Notes under the pieces: generated by a model
The model's input: only the letters and a program-made list of their open reading frames with translations
Told to the model about the DNA's origin: nothing
Database searches by the model: none
Source of the DNA: Pseudoglutamicibacter cumminsii
Lineage (GTDB): Bacteria > Actinomycetota > Actinomycetes > Actinomycetales > Micrococcaceae
DNA length: 64,000 bases
Assembly (NCBI RefSeq): GCF_016907775.1
Contig: NZ_JAFBCO010000001.1
Location: 2,108,001 to 2,172,000, forward strand
Reading direction: 5' to 3'
Position numbers and translations under genes: made by a program
Shown: piece by piece, positions 43,964-53,446 of the stretch
Position numbering within the stretch: the first letter of the stretch is position 1
Layout of the letters: each line of letters starts with the position of its first letter

Positions 43964-45241
43964 TTATTTAGCTAGCCCGTGGCGAGTCATGAAGTCTTTC
44001 ATGCCGCCTTCACGCATCGCCTTGGAGAACTCCCCGATCGCGTCCATGTCGGGTATCACGATGGACTGGCCATCGGCGCTTGTCCCTGTGCCTTTATTAG
44101 GCAGAGTCATGAAGTGGAAGTCGTTCGACCTGGTGCCAGGCATCGAGGCAGCTAGTTTCATGAGGCTCCAGCCAGTCAACGTCTCATCACGCGTCATGTA
44201 GGGTGCCATCGCGCCAACGGTGTTGGTCATCTTGACCGGGTCCAAGAGCGTCTGTGGGCTCAGCATCTTGGAGAAGATCACTTTCACAAGCTGCTGCTGG
44301 TTCTTGACCCGCTGATAGTCGCCGTCTTGGAATGCATAGCGTTCCCGTACGAACCACAAAGCCTGTTTACCGTTGACGTCCATGCGGCCTTCATAGTGAG
44401 TGCCTGCCTTATCGAACGGCTTTGGGACGTCGATCGTGACGCCACCTAACGCGTCGACCATGCCTTCAAAACCGGAGAAGTCGATCGTCATGACGTGATC
44501 GATCGGGACGTTGAACAGGTTCTCCAGGGTTGCGACCGTGAGCGGCATCTTCCCTAACGCGTAGGCCGCGTTGATCTTCGCTTGGCCGTGGCCGGGGATC
44601 GTGACCCACGTGTCACGCATGATCGATGTCACGTACACGCCGTCCCTGTCCGATGGGATGTGCATCAGCATCATCGTGTCGGTACGGCCCGCGTCTTTCT
44701 TACCGTCACGCGAGTCATTGCCGAGGAGCAAGATGTTGACGGATTTGTCCCCGGCAGCGTGTTGCGGACGTTCCCCTTGCGGAAACGCCTCAGCTACAGG
44801 GATCGCGTGGGACTCGTTGAACTTGGACGCAAGCACCGCAGCATAACTGCCGAGCCCGGCAACCAGAATCAAGACGATCATCAGCAGGGTCATGAGTACC
44901 CGCTTGCCGGTCTTCTTCTTGCGACGCTTACGATGCGGTTGCTGCGGTTGCTGGTATTGCTCGCTGTTCTGCCACTGCTGTTGCTGTTGCCACGGCTGAG
45001 CCTGCTGCGGATAGCCGTAACCTACCGGACCGCCTTGATAGCCGTTGTTGTAGCCGCTGTTGCCTTGATACCCGCTACCGCCCTGGTAACCGCCGTTACC
45101 GTAACCGCCGTAGCCTTGTTGTCCTGAATACGAAGATCCAGAGCCGTAGCCTGAACTCCCCGACGAGGTAGCACTGAACTCGTCGCCCCACTGGTCGTCG
45201 TCATAACGATCAGGGTCAACGTCAAACCTCCGGTCGCTCAT
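43964..45241 (-). CDS. LCP family protein with Gly/Tyr/Gln-rich N-terminal tail
   Basis: 425 aa. The LCP domain (INILLLGNDS-type NILLLGNDSRDG, RTDTMMLMHIPSDRDG, RDTWVTIPGHGQAKINAAYALG, WFVRERYAFQDGDYQRVKNQQ) follows one membrane helix (VLMTLLMIVLILVAGLGSYA). The first about 105 cytosolic residues are a low-complexity tail of Tyr, Gly, Ser and Gln, with Gln runs, then a basic RKRRKKKTGKR patch. Likely attaches polymers to peptidoglycan. Paralogue of the gene at 35910-36965; here it lies away from the export operon. Confidence 0.9.
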   Translation of the reverse strand: MSDRRFDVDPDRYDDDQWGDEFSATSSGSSGYGSGSSYSGQQGYGGYGNGGYQGGSGYQGNSGYNNGYQGGPVGYGYPQQAQPWQQQQQWQNSEQYQQPQQPHRKRRKKKTGKRVLMTLLMIVLILVAGLGSYAAVLASKFNESHAIPVAEAFPQGERPQHAAGDKSVNILLLGNDSRDGKKDAGRTDTMMLMHIPSDRDGVYVTSIMRDTWVTIPGHGQAKINAAYALGKMPLTVATLENLFNVPIDHVMTIDFSGFEGMVDALGGVTIDVPKPFDKAGTHYEGRMDVNGKQALWFVRERYAFQDGDYQRVKNQQQLVKVIFSKMLSPQTLLDPVKMTNTVGAMAPYMTRDETLTGWSLMKLAASMPGTRSNDFHFMTLPNKGTGTSADGQSIVIPDMDAIGEFSKAMREGGMKDFMTRHGLAK

Positions 45242-45332
45242 TCGCGGCCTCCACCTTCATCCAAAGCACATTGCTGTACACACAATCTATACGCAGGATT
45301 CTAGTTCCGTAGCCTGTAGATAAACTGGAGGT

Positions 45333-45920
45333 ATGCGTGCAACTTCCGTTTTTCGCCAACCGTTCGTCTCAGGACGCTCGAGCCAGCCACACCGCTCTCG
45401 CGTGCGCAAGGGTGCGATCGCGACTGTGCTGGCTCTTGGTGCGGGCCTTTCGTTGAGCGGCTGTAGCGAACCCGTTGAAGTTGCTCCCGCTGAAAACGCG
45501 GCCGATGCCCGATGCGCGCAAGTCATGATCACGCTGCCACGCGAAATCTCTGGCCAGCCTAAACGGAAGACCACAAGCCAAGCCACCGCGGCCTGGGGTC
45601 AGCCAGCTTCGGCGATCCTCAAATGTGGCGAGATCGCTCCCGCTGTGACATCCGATCGGTGCTCAACCATTGACGAGGTCGACTGGACCGCGCGGGAAAA
45701 CAACGACGGCACGTGGACGATCGCAACTTATGGACGCGAACCTTACATCACCATCACGATCGACACCGCACGCATCTCGTCTTCCGACGTCGCCGTTGCC
45801 GTCTCTGATGCCGTCAAGAACAACGAAGCGACGAAACGCTGCTCGTCGGCACGTGACCTCAACTTGGATGCGCCTGAAGATATCGACGAAGACGTCGTCA
45901 GCAAAGGCGCCGATGACTAA
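45333..45920 (+). CDS. DUF3515 family lipoprotein
   Basis: 195 aa. A basic N-terminus, hydrophobic stretch and lipobox LSGC (near residues 41-44) indicate a lipoprotein held at the outer face of the membrane. Conserved AILKCGEIAP, DRCSTIDEVDW and ITIDTARI segments match the actinobacterial DUF3515 family; function unknown. Usually next to ddl, as here, where it is convergent with ddl. CTGGAGG sits very close to the ATG. The acidic C-terminus ends with DEDVVSKGADD. Confidence 0.87.
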   Translation: MRATSVFRQPFVSGRSSQPHRSRVRKGAIATVLALGAGLSLSGCSEPVEVAPAENAADARCAQVMITLPREISGQPKRKTTSQATAAWGQPASAILKCGEIAPAVTSDRCSTIDEVDWTARENNDGTWTIATYGREPYITITIDTARISSSDVAVAVSDAVKNNEATKRCSSARDLNLDAPEDIDEDVVSKGADD

Positions 45921-45934
45921 ACCAACCAACTCAA

Positions 45935-45979
45935 CGCGCAGAAGGCTAGCGAAACATGCTAGCGGAGCAGCCCTGCGCG
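45935..45979. terminator. Two-tier hairpin between convergent DUF3515 and ddl genes
   Basis: An inner stem GCTAGC/GCTAGC (45945-45950 and 45958-45963) nested in an outer stem CGCGCAG/CTGCGCG (45935-45941 and 45973-45979). It overlaps the last codons of ddl and could terminate both convergent genes. Confidence 0.55.
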
Positions 45980-47092
45980 GCGCTCTAGTGCGAGCGTAAT
46001 CAGCTCCGTAATCAAATCCTCATACGGTAGCCCGCTCGCCGCCCACAACTGCGGGTACATGCTAATCGGCGTGAAGCCGGGCATCGTGTTGATCTCATTG
46101 ATGATCCACTCGCCGGCCTCGTCCAAGAAAAAGTCCACGCGCGCAGGACCTTCGCAGCCCAACGCATCATAAGCAACAACCGCTTGCTCTCTTAGCGAGT
46201 CCGCCTGTTCGTCAGTCAGCCGCGCGGGTGCCTCGGTGCGGGCGTTATCGTCGGCCAAGTACTTCGACTCGTAGTCGTACAGATCAGCCGCAGCCGCATC
46301 GACCACAACCTCGCCACCAACCGAAGCACGCGTCGGCTTTCCGCGGCGTCCTTCAAGCGCTGCGCACTCGATCTCACGGCCCGAAATACCCTGCTCTACC
46401 AGAACCTTAGGGTCATGCATCCGCGCCTCCTCAATCGCAAGGCTCAAATCCTCGCGATCATCAACGCGAACAACGCCCTGCGAAGAACCCGCGCGAGCAG
46501 GCTTCACAAACAAAGGAAGCTCAAGGCCTTCACAGCGGTCTAGGCACCCCTGAGGATCAGCGTCCCATTCGCGGTCAGTGACCACCTGATACGGCCCCAC
46601 GCGCAAACCAGCAGCACTGAAAGCCATCTTCATCAGATGCTTATCCATACCGACAGCCGAGGCCGCAACGCCGGAGCCCACATACGGAACGCCGAGCAGC
46701 TCCAAGAAGCCCTGAACCGTGCCGTCCTCACCATAAGGACCATGCAACAGAGGGAACACAACATCGATCCCAGCGAGCAGCTTGACCATCTCACCAGGCT
46801 GAGCATCCGTCACCAAGCGAGCAGCCGCATCGGAATCTTCAGAACGTATGAGCCGCACCGGTTGCCCCTGCAGCTCAACGACCGGCTCAACACCGCCATC
46901 GAATGAATACGTGAGAACCTGCTGAGGAGGAACCACCGTCCAACGGCCGTCCTGCGTCACACCCACCGGGATCACCGTGAAACGATCCGTGTCGATAGCG
47001 CGCAAAACCCCGGCCGCGGTTACGCACGAAACCGAATGCTCGCTCGACTGGCCACCGAACAGGAGCAGAACCCTTTTTTGAGAGGTTGTCAT
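45959..47092 (-). CDS. ddl: D-alanine--D-alanine ligase
   Basis: Makes the D-Ala-D-Ala dipeptide of peptidoglycan. 377 aa, ATP-grasp. Seen: LLLFGGQSSEHSVSC, PLLHGPYGEDGTVQG, YVGSGVAASAVGMDK, the omega-loop YDYESKYL typical of D-Ala-specific enzymes rather than vancomycin-type D-Lac ligases, and FFLDEAGEWIINEINTMPGF. The ATG overlaps the gpsA stop (ATGA). Usual pairing gpsA-ddl. Confidence 0.95.
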   Translation of the reverse strand: MTTSQKRVLLLFGGQSSEHSVSCVTAAGVLRAIDTDRFTVIPVGVTQDGRWTVVPPQQVLTYSFDGGVEPVVELQGQPVRLIRSEDSDAAARLVTDAQPGEMVKLLAGIDVVFPLLHGPYGEDGTVQGFLELLGVPYVGSGVAASAVGMDKHLMKMAFSAAGLRVGPYQVVTDREWDADPQGCLDRCEGLELPLFVKPARAGSSQGVVRVDDREDLSLAIEEARMHDPKVLVEQGISGREIECAALEGRRGKPTRASVGGEVVVDAAAADLYDYESKYLADDNARTEAPARLTDEQADSLREQAVVAYDALGCEGPARVDFFLDEAGEWIINEINTMPGFTPISMYPQLWAASGLPYEDLITELITLALERRAGLLR

Positions 47093-48108
47093 TGGTTACG
47101 CTCCTCAGATTTCAAATCGCGGTCAAGCAATAGTTTCGGCATCTTGATAACAGGCACGGAGCCGTCCAGAACCTTCGAAGCTGCGGCGGCGATCGGCATG
47201 TCAACGCCGTTCTCGTGAGCAAGCTCCAAAACCGCTGAACAGCTCTTGACGCCCTCAGCAACCTGCGTCATCTTCGAGGTCACCTGGTCCATGCTGAGCC
47301 CCTGCCCAAACAAGCGGCCCGCAGTGTAGTTACGCGACAACGACGACGCGCATGTCGCCACAAGGTCGCCCATTCCGGCGAGCCCCGACATCGTCTCAGC
47401 CTTACCGCCCATCGCGACGGCCAAACGCGTGGTCTCGGCAAGCCCACGCGTGATCACGGTCGCCTTCGTGTTGTCGCCCATGCCCATGCCATCGCACATG
47501 CCGACAGCCAGGGCGATGATGTTCTTCACGATACCGCCGATCTCAGCGCCGATGACGTCTCGGTTCGTGTACGGACGGAAGTACGGCGCGGTGCACGCCT
47601 GCGCTACGGCATCAGCGGTTTCAGTCACAGAGCATGCAACCACCGACGCGGTCGGCTCCTCCCGCGCGATCTCACGCGCAAGGTTAGGACCGGAAAGGAC
47701 CACAAGCTTGTCTTCCGAAGTTCCCAGGACCTCCTGGACAACCTGCGTCATACGCAAGCCCGTGCCCCGTTCAAGGCCCTTCATGAGAGAAACAATGACC
47801 GCGTCAGCTGGGATCGCATCCGCCCACTGCGCGAGCTGTTCACGCAACGTCTGCGCAGGAACCGCCAAAACCACCATGTCCGCGCCATTTAGCGCGGCTA
47901 CGGCGTCCGACGTCGCAGTGATGTTGAAAGGCAACGTCAAGTCACCGAGGTAGCCACTATTAGTGTGTTTCGTAGCGATCTCTTCGGCCACCTCATCACG
48001 GCGGGCCCACAAGGTTACAGTCGCTTCCGGGTTGGCATCTGCCAGAACCTTTGCGAACGTGGTTCCCCACGAACCCGAACCCATGACGGTGAGATTCTTC
48101 ACGCCCAT
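47089..48108 (-). CDS. gpsA: Glycerol-3-phosphate dehydrogenase [NAD(P)+]
   Basis: Reduces dihydroxyacetone phosphate to glycerol-3-phosphate for phospholipid and, plausibly here, CDP-glycerol synthesis. NAD-binding MGSGSWGTTFAKVLADAN, the SGPNLAREIA loop, catalytic Lys in GGIVKNIIALAVGM, and RLFGQG. The ATG at 48108 has GGAGG only 1 base before; a GTG at 48102 has better spacing. A longer frame to 48186 runs through tandem 18-bp repeats and is rejected. 339 aa. Confidence 0.93.
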   Translation of the reverse strand: MGVKNLTVMGSGSWGTTFAKVLADANPEATVTLWARRDEVAEEIATKHTNSGYLGDLTLPFNITATSDAVAALNGADMVVLAVPAQTLREQLAQWADAIPADAVIVSLMKGLERGTGLRMTQVVQEVLGTSEDKLVVLSGPNLAREIAREEPTASVVACSVTETADAVAQACTAPYFRPYTNRDVIGAEIGGIVKNIIALAVGMCDGMGMGDNTKATVITRGLAETTRLAVAMGGKAETMSGLAGMGDLVATCASSLSRNYTAGRLFGQGLSMDQVTSKMTQVAEGVKSCSAVLELAHENGVDMPIAAAASKVLDGSVPVIKMPKLLLDRDLKSEERNQ

Positions 48109-48127
48109 GCCTCCAACGCTGTACTGT

Positions 48128-48163
48128 GCCCTAAAGCGCTTATCTGCCCTGAAGCGCTTGTCT
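48128..48163. repeat. 18-bp tandem repeat in the gpsA leader
   Basis: GCCCTAAAGCGCTTATCT at 48128-48145 is followed by GCCCTGAAGCGCTTGTCT at 48146-48163, with two differences. Each carries an AGCGCT palindrome. It lies 20-55 bases before the gpsA start, between plsC and gpsA. Confidence 0.85.
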
Positions 48164-48192
48164 TGACGTCTGCTTGCGGCCAACACCGGCCG

Positions 48193-48972
48193 TTACCAAT
48201 CCTCTTGCTCTTCGCGGCGCCGCTTTTCTTCTTCGCGCCGCTTAAGCTGTTCATCCGCATCCTCTGTAGGCGACCACGGGACCTCCGGCGGTTCTTCACC
48301 GCGCAGATCAGCGACCAAGTACATCATGTGCTTCATGATGCGGCTGGTTGCCTCATCCAGGACGGAACGGGTCATAGGCTCTTCACGCAGATCATCCATC
48401 TCAATCTCGGAGCCTGCCATGACCACAGTCGCTTTCCGCGGGAACAACCGTAGCCTACGTGGCTTCCCACCCAAAAGTTCCTGGTCACCCCAGTGAACTA
48501 CCGGGACGATGGGCGCGTTGGTTTTCAACGCAAGCCGGGCCGCGCCAGTGCGTGCCTGCATCGGCCACTTATCCGGGTCCTTCGTCAGGGTACCTTCCGG
48601 ATAGATGATGATGACGCCGCCACGTCCGATGACCTCAGCCGCGGCCTCGAGCGACAGCTTAGCTCCCGGGCCGCCACGCTCGACTGGAATCTGTCCGGTC
48701 GCTTTCAAAATCCGACCCACAACGGGGATTTTAAACAGTGAAGACTTCGCGAGGAAACGCGGAAGGAGCCTGTGCGCGTACAAGGCTTCAGCCACGATCA
48801 GCGGATCAAGTTCGCTGATGTGGTTCGAAACAATGATCGAACCCGGCTTGATCGAACCCAAGCCAACCCAGGTTCGCTTGAGCATCAGCGCCAAAGTGGG
48901 CCGCACGAACGATGCGGCGAAACCAAAAGTGAAACGTGCGGCGCGGGTTTCGTTAGATCCCTTCCGCTTCAT
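48193..48972 (-). CDS. 1-acyl-sn-glycerol-3-phosphate acyltransferase (PlsC family)
   Basis: Membrane-associated acyltransferase of phosphatidate synthesis. 259 aa with the HX4D site H51ISELD56, FLAKSSLFKIPVVG, IPVERGG and YPEGTLTKD. The N-terminus has a hydrophobic stretch (about 14-30). The C-terminal about 40 residues are a highly charged tail (EEEKRRREEQEDW). The ATG shares a base with the murA stop (TGATG). gpsA follows, giving a glycerol-3-phosphate and lysophosphatidate pair. Confidence 0.9.
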   Translation of the reverse strand: MKRKGSNETRAARFTFGFAASFVRPTLALMLKRTWVGLGSIKPGSIIVSNHISELDPLIVAEALYAHRLLPRFLAKSSLFKIPVVGRILKATGQIPVERGGPGAKLSLEAAAEVIGRGGVIIIYPEGTLTKDPDKWPMQARTGAARLALKTNAPIVPVVHWGDQELLGGKPRRLRLFPRKATVVMAGSEIEMDDLREEPMTRSVLDEATSRIMKHMMYLVADLRGEEPPEVPWSPTEDADEQLKRREEEKRRREEQEDW

Positions 48973-50303
48973 CAGTTGCTCTGCTCCTTGAGCTCAACAT
49001 CGGCACCAAGAGCGAGCAACTTATCGATGAAGTGTTCGTAGCCGCGATTGATGAGGTCGATACCGGTCGCATTCGAGACGCCGTCTGCAGCGAGAGCCGC
49101 GATCACGTGGGAAAAACCGCCGCGCAAGTCCGGGATCACAAAGTCTGCGCCCTTGAGCTGGGACTTACCCGTGATGACTGCCGAGTGCAGGAAGTCGCGG
49201 TTACCGAAGCGGCACGGAAGCGAACCGAGGCACTGACGGTGCAACTGGATAGTGGCACCCATGCGCTTGAGCGCGTCAGTGAAGCCGAAACGGTTCTCAT
49301 ACACGGTCTCGTGAACAATCGAAACGCCGGTCGCCTGGGTCAGCGCAACCACGAGCGGCTGCTGCCAGTCCGTCATAAAGCCTGGATGCACATCGGTCTC
49401 AAGAACCAGCGGGTTGAGCTCACCACCCGGGTGGAAGAACCGGATCCCTTCGTTCTGTACCTCGAACTCACCACCAAGTCGGCGATAGCAGTTCAGGAAC
49501 GCAGAGAGATCCTTCTGCGCGGCACCCTTAACGAGGATGTCGCCACCCGTCGCCAGCGCTGCCGAAGCCCACGATGCACCCTCATTACGGTCAGGCAACG
49601 CAGTGTGGTCGTAGGCCCGCAGAGACTCGACGCCCTCAATCACGAGTGTGCGTTCACCGCGAAGATCGATGATCGCGCCCATCTTCTGCAAAACAGAGAT
49701 GAGGTCCTGAATCTCAGGCTCAACCGCAGCGTTCTTGAGCTCAGTGATGCCCTTGGCCCGAACCGCAGTCAGCAGAACCTGCTCGGTAGCGCCCACCGAT
49801 GGGTACGGAAGTTCAACCTTCGCACCGTAGAGGCCGTTACGAGCCGAAATGGTGATCCCGTTCGGAGCCTTGTCGACGATCGCACCGAACTCCCGCAAAA
49901 CCTGCAGGTGATAGTCGATCGGACGGTCACCAATACGGCAACCGCCGAGATCCGGGATGAAAGCCTCCCCGATCGTATGCATGAGAGGTCCACAGAACAG
50001 GATCGGAATGCGCGAGTCCCCCGCGTATGCGTCGATCTCCGCACTCGAGGCCGTCTTCGCTCCGGACGGATCCATCACGATCTCGCCCTTAGCGTGGTCC
50101 ACATCCACAGTGACGCCGTGCAGCCGCAACAAGCCGGCAACCACATCGACATCCTTAATCTGAGGCACGTTACGCAAGATCGACTTACCGCTACCCAACA
50201 GGGACGCAACCATCGCCTTAGGCACCAGATTCTTGGCGCCGCGAACGGTCACTTCACCGTTGAGAGGGCGGCCACCGTTAATGGACAAGACCTTGGTCGT
50301 CAC
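48972..50303 (-). CDS. murA: UDP-N-acetylglucosamine 1-carboxyvinyltransferase
   Basis: First committed step of peptidoglycan synthesis: adds enolpyruvate to UDP-GlcNAc. 443 aa with the RGAKN block (Lys24, Asn25), the active loop GGCRIGDRPID with Cys122, and FMTDWQQP near the C-terminal half. Keeping Cys rather than the Asp of mycobacterial MurA predicts a fosfomycin-sensitive site. The start is GTG with AAGGA about 10 bases upstream; the gap to leuD is 169 bases. Confidence 0.95.
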   Translation of the reverse strand: MTTKVLSINGGRPLNGEVTVRGAKNLVPKAMVASLLGSGKSILRNVPQIKDVDVVAGLLRLHGVTVDVDHAKGEIVMDPSGAKTASSAEIDAYAGDSRIPILFCGPLMHTIGEAFIPDLGGCRIGDRPIDYHLQVLREFGAIVDKAPNGITISARNGLYGAKVELPYPSVGATEQVLLTAVRAKGITELKNAAVEPEIQDLISVLQKMGAIIDLRGERTLVIEGVESLRAYDHTALPDRNEGASWASAALATGGDILVKGAAQKDLSAFLNCYRRLGGEFEVQNEGIRFFHPGGELNPLVLETDVHPGFMTDWQQPLVVALTQATGVSIVHETVYENRFGFTDALKRMGATIQLHRQCLGSLPCRFGNRDFLHSAVITGKSQLKGADFVIPDLRGGFSHVIAALAADGVSNATGIDLINRGYEHFIDKLLALGADVELKEQSN

Positions 50304-50472
50304 GCTTCAGCATTCCTTGTCATGAGTGGGCAATGGACGGCACGGGGTCAACCCGTAAGTTCCTCACCATCATATAGGTCAGCACGCTCAACCCGTGGGA
50401 GGAAACTCGTTCGCGGTCATACGCGTTGAACCCCTCACGGGACCTGCCGACACACAGCCGGTCAGCGTTGAG
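50304..50472. other. Intergenic region between leuD and murA
   Basis: About 169 bases. CAACCCGT occurs at about 50349 and again near 50391, with a related GTTGAACCCCTCACGGG stretch. No clear terminator; a minus-strand TATATG stretch near 50375 might be a -10 for murA. Nothing coding is seen. Confidence 0.4.
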
Positions 50473-51072
50473 TTAGGAACGTGCCGGCAGTGTCTCTGGT
50501 TTGAACGATGGGCGGCGCGCCTCGTAGTCCACGATCGCGTCTTCTTGGCGCAGCGAAAGGTCGATGTCGTCGAGGCCTTCTGCGAGCCGCCACGCGGTGT
50601 CCGGGTCGATGTAGAAGCTCACGGTCAGCGAACCCGCGGTCACGGTGCGGTTCGGAAGGTCCACAGTGACCTCCATACCTGGGTCCTGCTCGACCTGCTT
50701 CCACAGCAGTTCAACATCGGACTGTTCAACCTGCGCCGCAACCAGGCCCTGCTTGCCGGAGTTACCGCGGAAGATGTCCGCGAAACGGGACGAGATCACG
50801 ACGCGGAAACCGTAGTCCTTGAGCGCCCACACGGCGTGTTCGCGCGAAGAACCGGTACCGAAGTCCGCGCCAGCGATCAAAACGCTACCGTTCTTGTACG
50901 GCTCCTGGTTCAGGATGAACCCTGGGTCCTGACGCCAGCGGGCAAACAGCGCGTCATCGAAACCGGTCTTGGTGATGCGCTTGAGGTAGACCGCCGGGAT
51001 GATCTGGTCGGTGTCGACGTTGGATGCTCGCAGTGGCACGGCAACGCCGGTGTGTGTGCTGAATTTCTCCAT
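50473..51072 (-). CDS. leuD: 3-isopropylmalate dehydratase small subunit
   Basis: Small subunit of isopropylmalate isomerase in leucine synthesis. 199 aa with [41 protein letters not shown] and [18 protein letters not shown]. It starts 29 bases after the leuC stop and acts as a dimer with LeuC. Transcribed with leuC from the divergent leuC/regulator region. Confidence 0.95.
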   Translation of the reverse strand: MEKFSTHTGVAVPLRASNVDTDQIIPAVYLKRITKTGFDDALFARWRQDPGFILNQEPYKNGSVLIAGADFGTGSSREHAVWALKDYGFRVVISSRFADIFRGNSGKQGLVAAQVEQSDVELLWKQVEQDPGMEVTVDLPNRTVTAGSLTVSFYIDPDTAWRLAEGLDDIDLSLRQEDAIVDYEARRPSFKPETLPARS

Positions 51073-51101
51073 GATGAATGTCCTTCTCTACCAGCGTGCG
51101 G

Positions 51102-52553
51102 TTATGCGGAGGCGGTTGCGTTCTCGAGGATGTCCGATGGCGAGGACAGCGTGCCTCGGACGGCGGTTGCCGCCGCGACGAGCGGGGACACGAGGTGGGT
51201 GCGCCCACCCTTGCCTTGGCGGCCTTCGAAGTTGCGGTTGGAGGTCGATGCGCAACGCTCGCCTTCTGCGAGCTGGTCCGGGTTCATACCCAGGCACATC
51301 GAGCATCCGGCGAAGCGCCATTCGGCTCCGAAGTCCTTGAACACCTTGTCGAGGCCTTCGGCTTCCGCCTCGAGCCGCACGCGTGCGGAACCCGGAACGA
51401 CGATCATGCGTACGTTCGGGTCCTTCTCGCGTCCGCGGATCACGTCGGCTGCGGCACGGAGGTCTTCCATGCGCGAGTTGGTGCAAGAGCCGAGGAACAC
51501 GGTGTCCACGCGGATGTCCTTCATGCGGGTTCCGGCTTCAAGACCCATGTATTCGAGCGCGCGCTGAGCCGCAGCCTTCTCGTTTTCGTCGCCGCATTCC
51601 TCTGGGTGCGGGACGACGTCGCTGAGCGAAACACCCTGGCCAGGGTTGGTGCCCCACGTAACGAACGATTCGAGTTCATCTGCGTCGAGGAACACCTCCG
51701 CATCGAAGGCCGCGTCGTCATCGGTGCGCAGGGTCTTCCAGTATTCGACTGCAGCATCCCACTCTTCGCCTTGTGGGGCGTGTGGGCGACCCTTGATGTA
51801 GTCGAAGGTCGTCTGGTCTGGAGCGATCATGCCGGCACGCGCACCTGCCTCGATGGACATGTTGCACATCGTCATGCGTGCTTCCATCGAAAGCTGTTCG
51901 ATCGCAGAGCCACGGTACTCCAGGACGTAGCCTTGTCCGCCGCCGGTGCCGATCTTGGCGATCACGGCGAGGATAATGTCCTTGGACGTCACGCCTGGGC
52001 GCAGGGTTCCTTCAACGTTGATCGCCATGGTCTTGAAAGGTTTGAGCGGCAGAGTCTGCGTCGCCATGACGTGTTCGACCTCGGAGGTTCCGATGCCGAA
52101 GGCCAGAGCACCGAAAGCGCCGTGAGTCGAGGTGTGGGAGTCGCCGCACACGATGGTCATACCTGGCTGCGTGAGTCCCAACTGTGGGCCCACGACGTGC
52201 ACAATGCCTTGTTCTTTATCGCCCAGGGAATGCAGGCGAACGCCAAACTCCTCGCAGTTAGCGCGCAAGGTTTCGATCTGCTTGGCGGAAATCGGGTCCT
52301 GGATCGGCCGGTCGATGTCCAGAGTCGGCGTGTTGTGGTCCTCGGTTGCAATCGTGAGGTCGGGGCGGCGCAGCTTACGGCCGGCCAGTCGCAGACCTTC
52401 GAAAGCCTGCGGCGAGGTGACCTCGTGAACGAGGTGAAGGTCGATGTAGAGCAAGTCAGGGCGGCGGTTAAGGCCCTCGCCTTCACCCCGGGCTACGACG
52501 TGGTCTTCCCACACCTTTTCTGCCAAGGTGCGCGGTGCGCCTGTGCTCGACAT
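51102..52553 (-). CDS. leuC: 3-isopropylmalate dehydratase large subunit
   Basis: Isomerises 2-isopropylmalate to 3-isopropylmalate with an Fe-S cluster. 483 aa of the aconitase family: [34 protein letters not shown] and [15 protein letters not shown] give the three cluster cysteines. AGGAAGG lies upstream of the ATG. Divergent from the IclR regulator with a shared 170-base control region. Confidence 0.96.
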   Translation of the reverse strand: MSSTGAPRTLAEKVWEDHVVARGEGEGLNRRPDLLYIDLHLVHEVTSPQAFEGLRLAGRKLRRPDLTIATEDHNTPTLDIDRPIQDPISAKQIETLRANCEEFGVRLHSLGDKEQGIVHVVGPQLGLTQPGMTIVCGDSHTSTHGAFGALAFGIGTSEVEHVMATQTLPLKPFKTMAINVEGTLRPGVTSKDIILAVIAKIGTGGGQGYVLEYRGSAIEQLSMEARMTMCNMSIEAGARAGMIAPDQTTFDYIKGRPHAPQGEEWDAAVEYWKTLRTDDDAAFDAEVFLDADELESFVTWGTNPGQGVSLSDVVPHPEECGDENEKAAAQRALEYMGLEAGTRMKDIRVDTVFLGSCTNSRMEDLRAAADVIRGREKDPNVRMIVVPGSARVRLEAEAEGLDKVFKDFGAEWRFAGCSMCLGMNPDQLAEGERCASTSNRNFEGRQGKGGRTHLVSPLVAAATAVRGTLSSPSDILENATASA

Positions 52554-52687
52554 AGTGTCTGTCCTTCCTAGATTCCTCGCGATACCTGCCGCTGGTTCAG
52601 CATCACCGAGTCTTCGGTAACGCTCAGCAGGGTCATGTGCAACGTGTATATGACCACGCTAACACCAGACTATTCCACATTATGGTC

Positions 52688-52716
52688 TTGTGTCTCAACA
52701 ATTGAGACGCTAAGGT
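52688..52716 (+). promoter_or_regulatory. Promoter of the IclR regulator with operator in its spacer
   Basis: -35 TTGTGT at 52688-52693, 17-base spacer, -10 TAAGGT at 52711-52716. The inverted repeat GTCTCAACAATTGAGAC (52692-52708; 7-bp arms, 3-base centre) fills the spacer. A further TGTCTCA half lies at 52716-52722. Transcription would start about at the ATG (52724), implying a leaderless message and autoregulation; the same site probably controls leuCD. Confidence 0.65.
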
Positions 52717-52723
52717 GTCTCAT

Positions 52724-53434
52724 ATGTCACAAAGCAGCGGTGTTGGCGTCATCGACAAGGCGACCATGATCCTTGATGCCCTCGAATCTGGACCAGCAAG
52801 CCTCGCGGAACTCGTAGAAACAACCCATCTTGCGCGCCCAACAGCGCACCGGCTCGCTCAAGCTCTCGCGCACCACGGGCTCGTGACCAAAGACCTCCAC
52901 GGACGCTTCACGCTCGGTCCACGCCTCACTGAACTCGCGGCAGCCGCAGGCCAAGACCGGCTCGTTGCTGCTTCACGCCCTTCACTCCACCGCTTGCGTG
53001 AACTCACCAACGAAAGCACCCAGGTATTTAAGCGCCAAGGCGACCTCCGCGTCTGCATAGCGTCCGCCGAGCGTCCCACTGGCCTCCGCGACACCATCCC
53101 TGTCGGCACGCAGCTGTCCATGAGTGCCGGCTCTGCGGCGCAGGTCTTGCTCGCATGGGAGGACCAGGCACGCATCGTCCAGGGGCTTGAAGGCGCACGA
53201 TTCACCGCCCACGACCTCGCCCGGGTCAAGCAGCGCGGGTGGGCCCAATCTGTGGGTGAACGTGAACGAGGCGTGGCCTCAGTGTCCGCGCCAATCTTCA
53301 GCCCCTCAGGAAAAGTGATCGCCGCGCTTTCGATGTCGGGCCCTGTTCAGCGCATCGGCAACGACCCTGGCCGCCGTTACGGCAGCATCGTCGCGCAGGT
53401 AGCCCACGATCTCAGCGCCGCCATCGCGACCTGA
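52724..53434 (+). CDS. IclR family regulator of leucine genes (LtbR/NdgR-like)
   Basis: 236 aa: N-terminal winged helix (VIDKATMILDALESG; TTHLARPTAHRLAQALAHHG) and a C-terminal effector domain (GTQLSMSAGSAAQVLLAWE; GVASVSAPIFSPSGKVIAAL). IclR regulators divergent from leuCD are LtbR in Corynebacterium and NdgR in Streptomyces, both acting on leuCD, so the same role is expected. ATG 52724 fits a leaderless start; GTG at 52715 is an alternative within the -10. Confidence 0.9.
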   Translation: MSQSSGVGVIDKATMILDALESGPASLAELVETTHLARPTAHRLAQALAHHGLVTKDLHGRFTLGPRLTELAAAAGQDRLVAASRPSLHRLRELTNESTQVFKRQGDLRVCIASAERPTGLRDTIPVGTQLSMSAGSAAQVLLAWEDQARIVQGLEGARFTAHDLARVKQRGWAQSVGERERGVASVSAPIFSPSGKVIAALSMSGPVQRIGNDPGRRYGSIVAQVAHDLSAAIAT

Positions 53435-53446
53435 CTCGGCTGTGCT

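Noticed and set aside
49032-50429. 465-aa open frame on the + strand opposite murA
   Set aside because: Shadow of murA codon usage; no recognisable motif, while murA is intact.
51078-52571. 497-aa open frame on the + strand opposite leuC
   Set aside because: Lies entirely over leuC, whose Fe-S cysteines and family blocks are intact.
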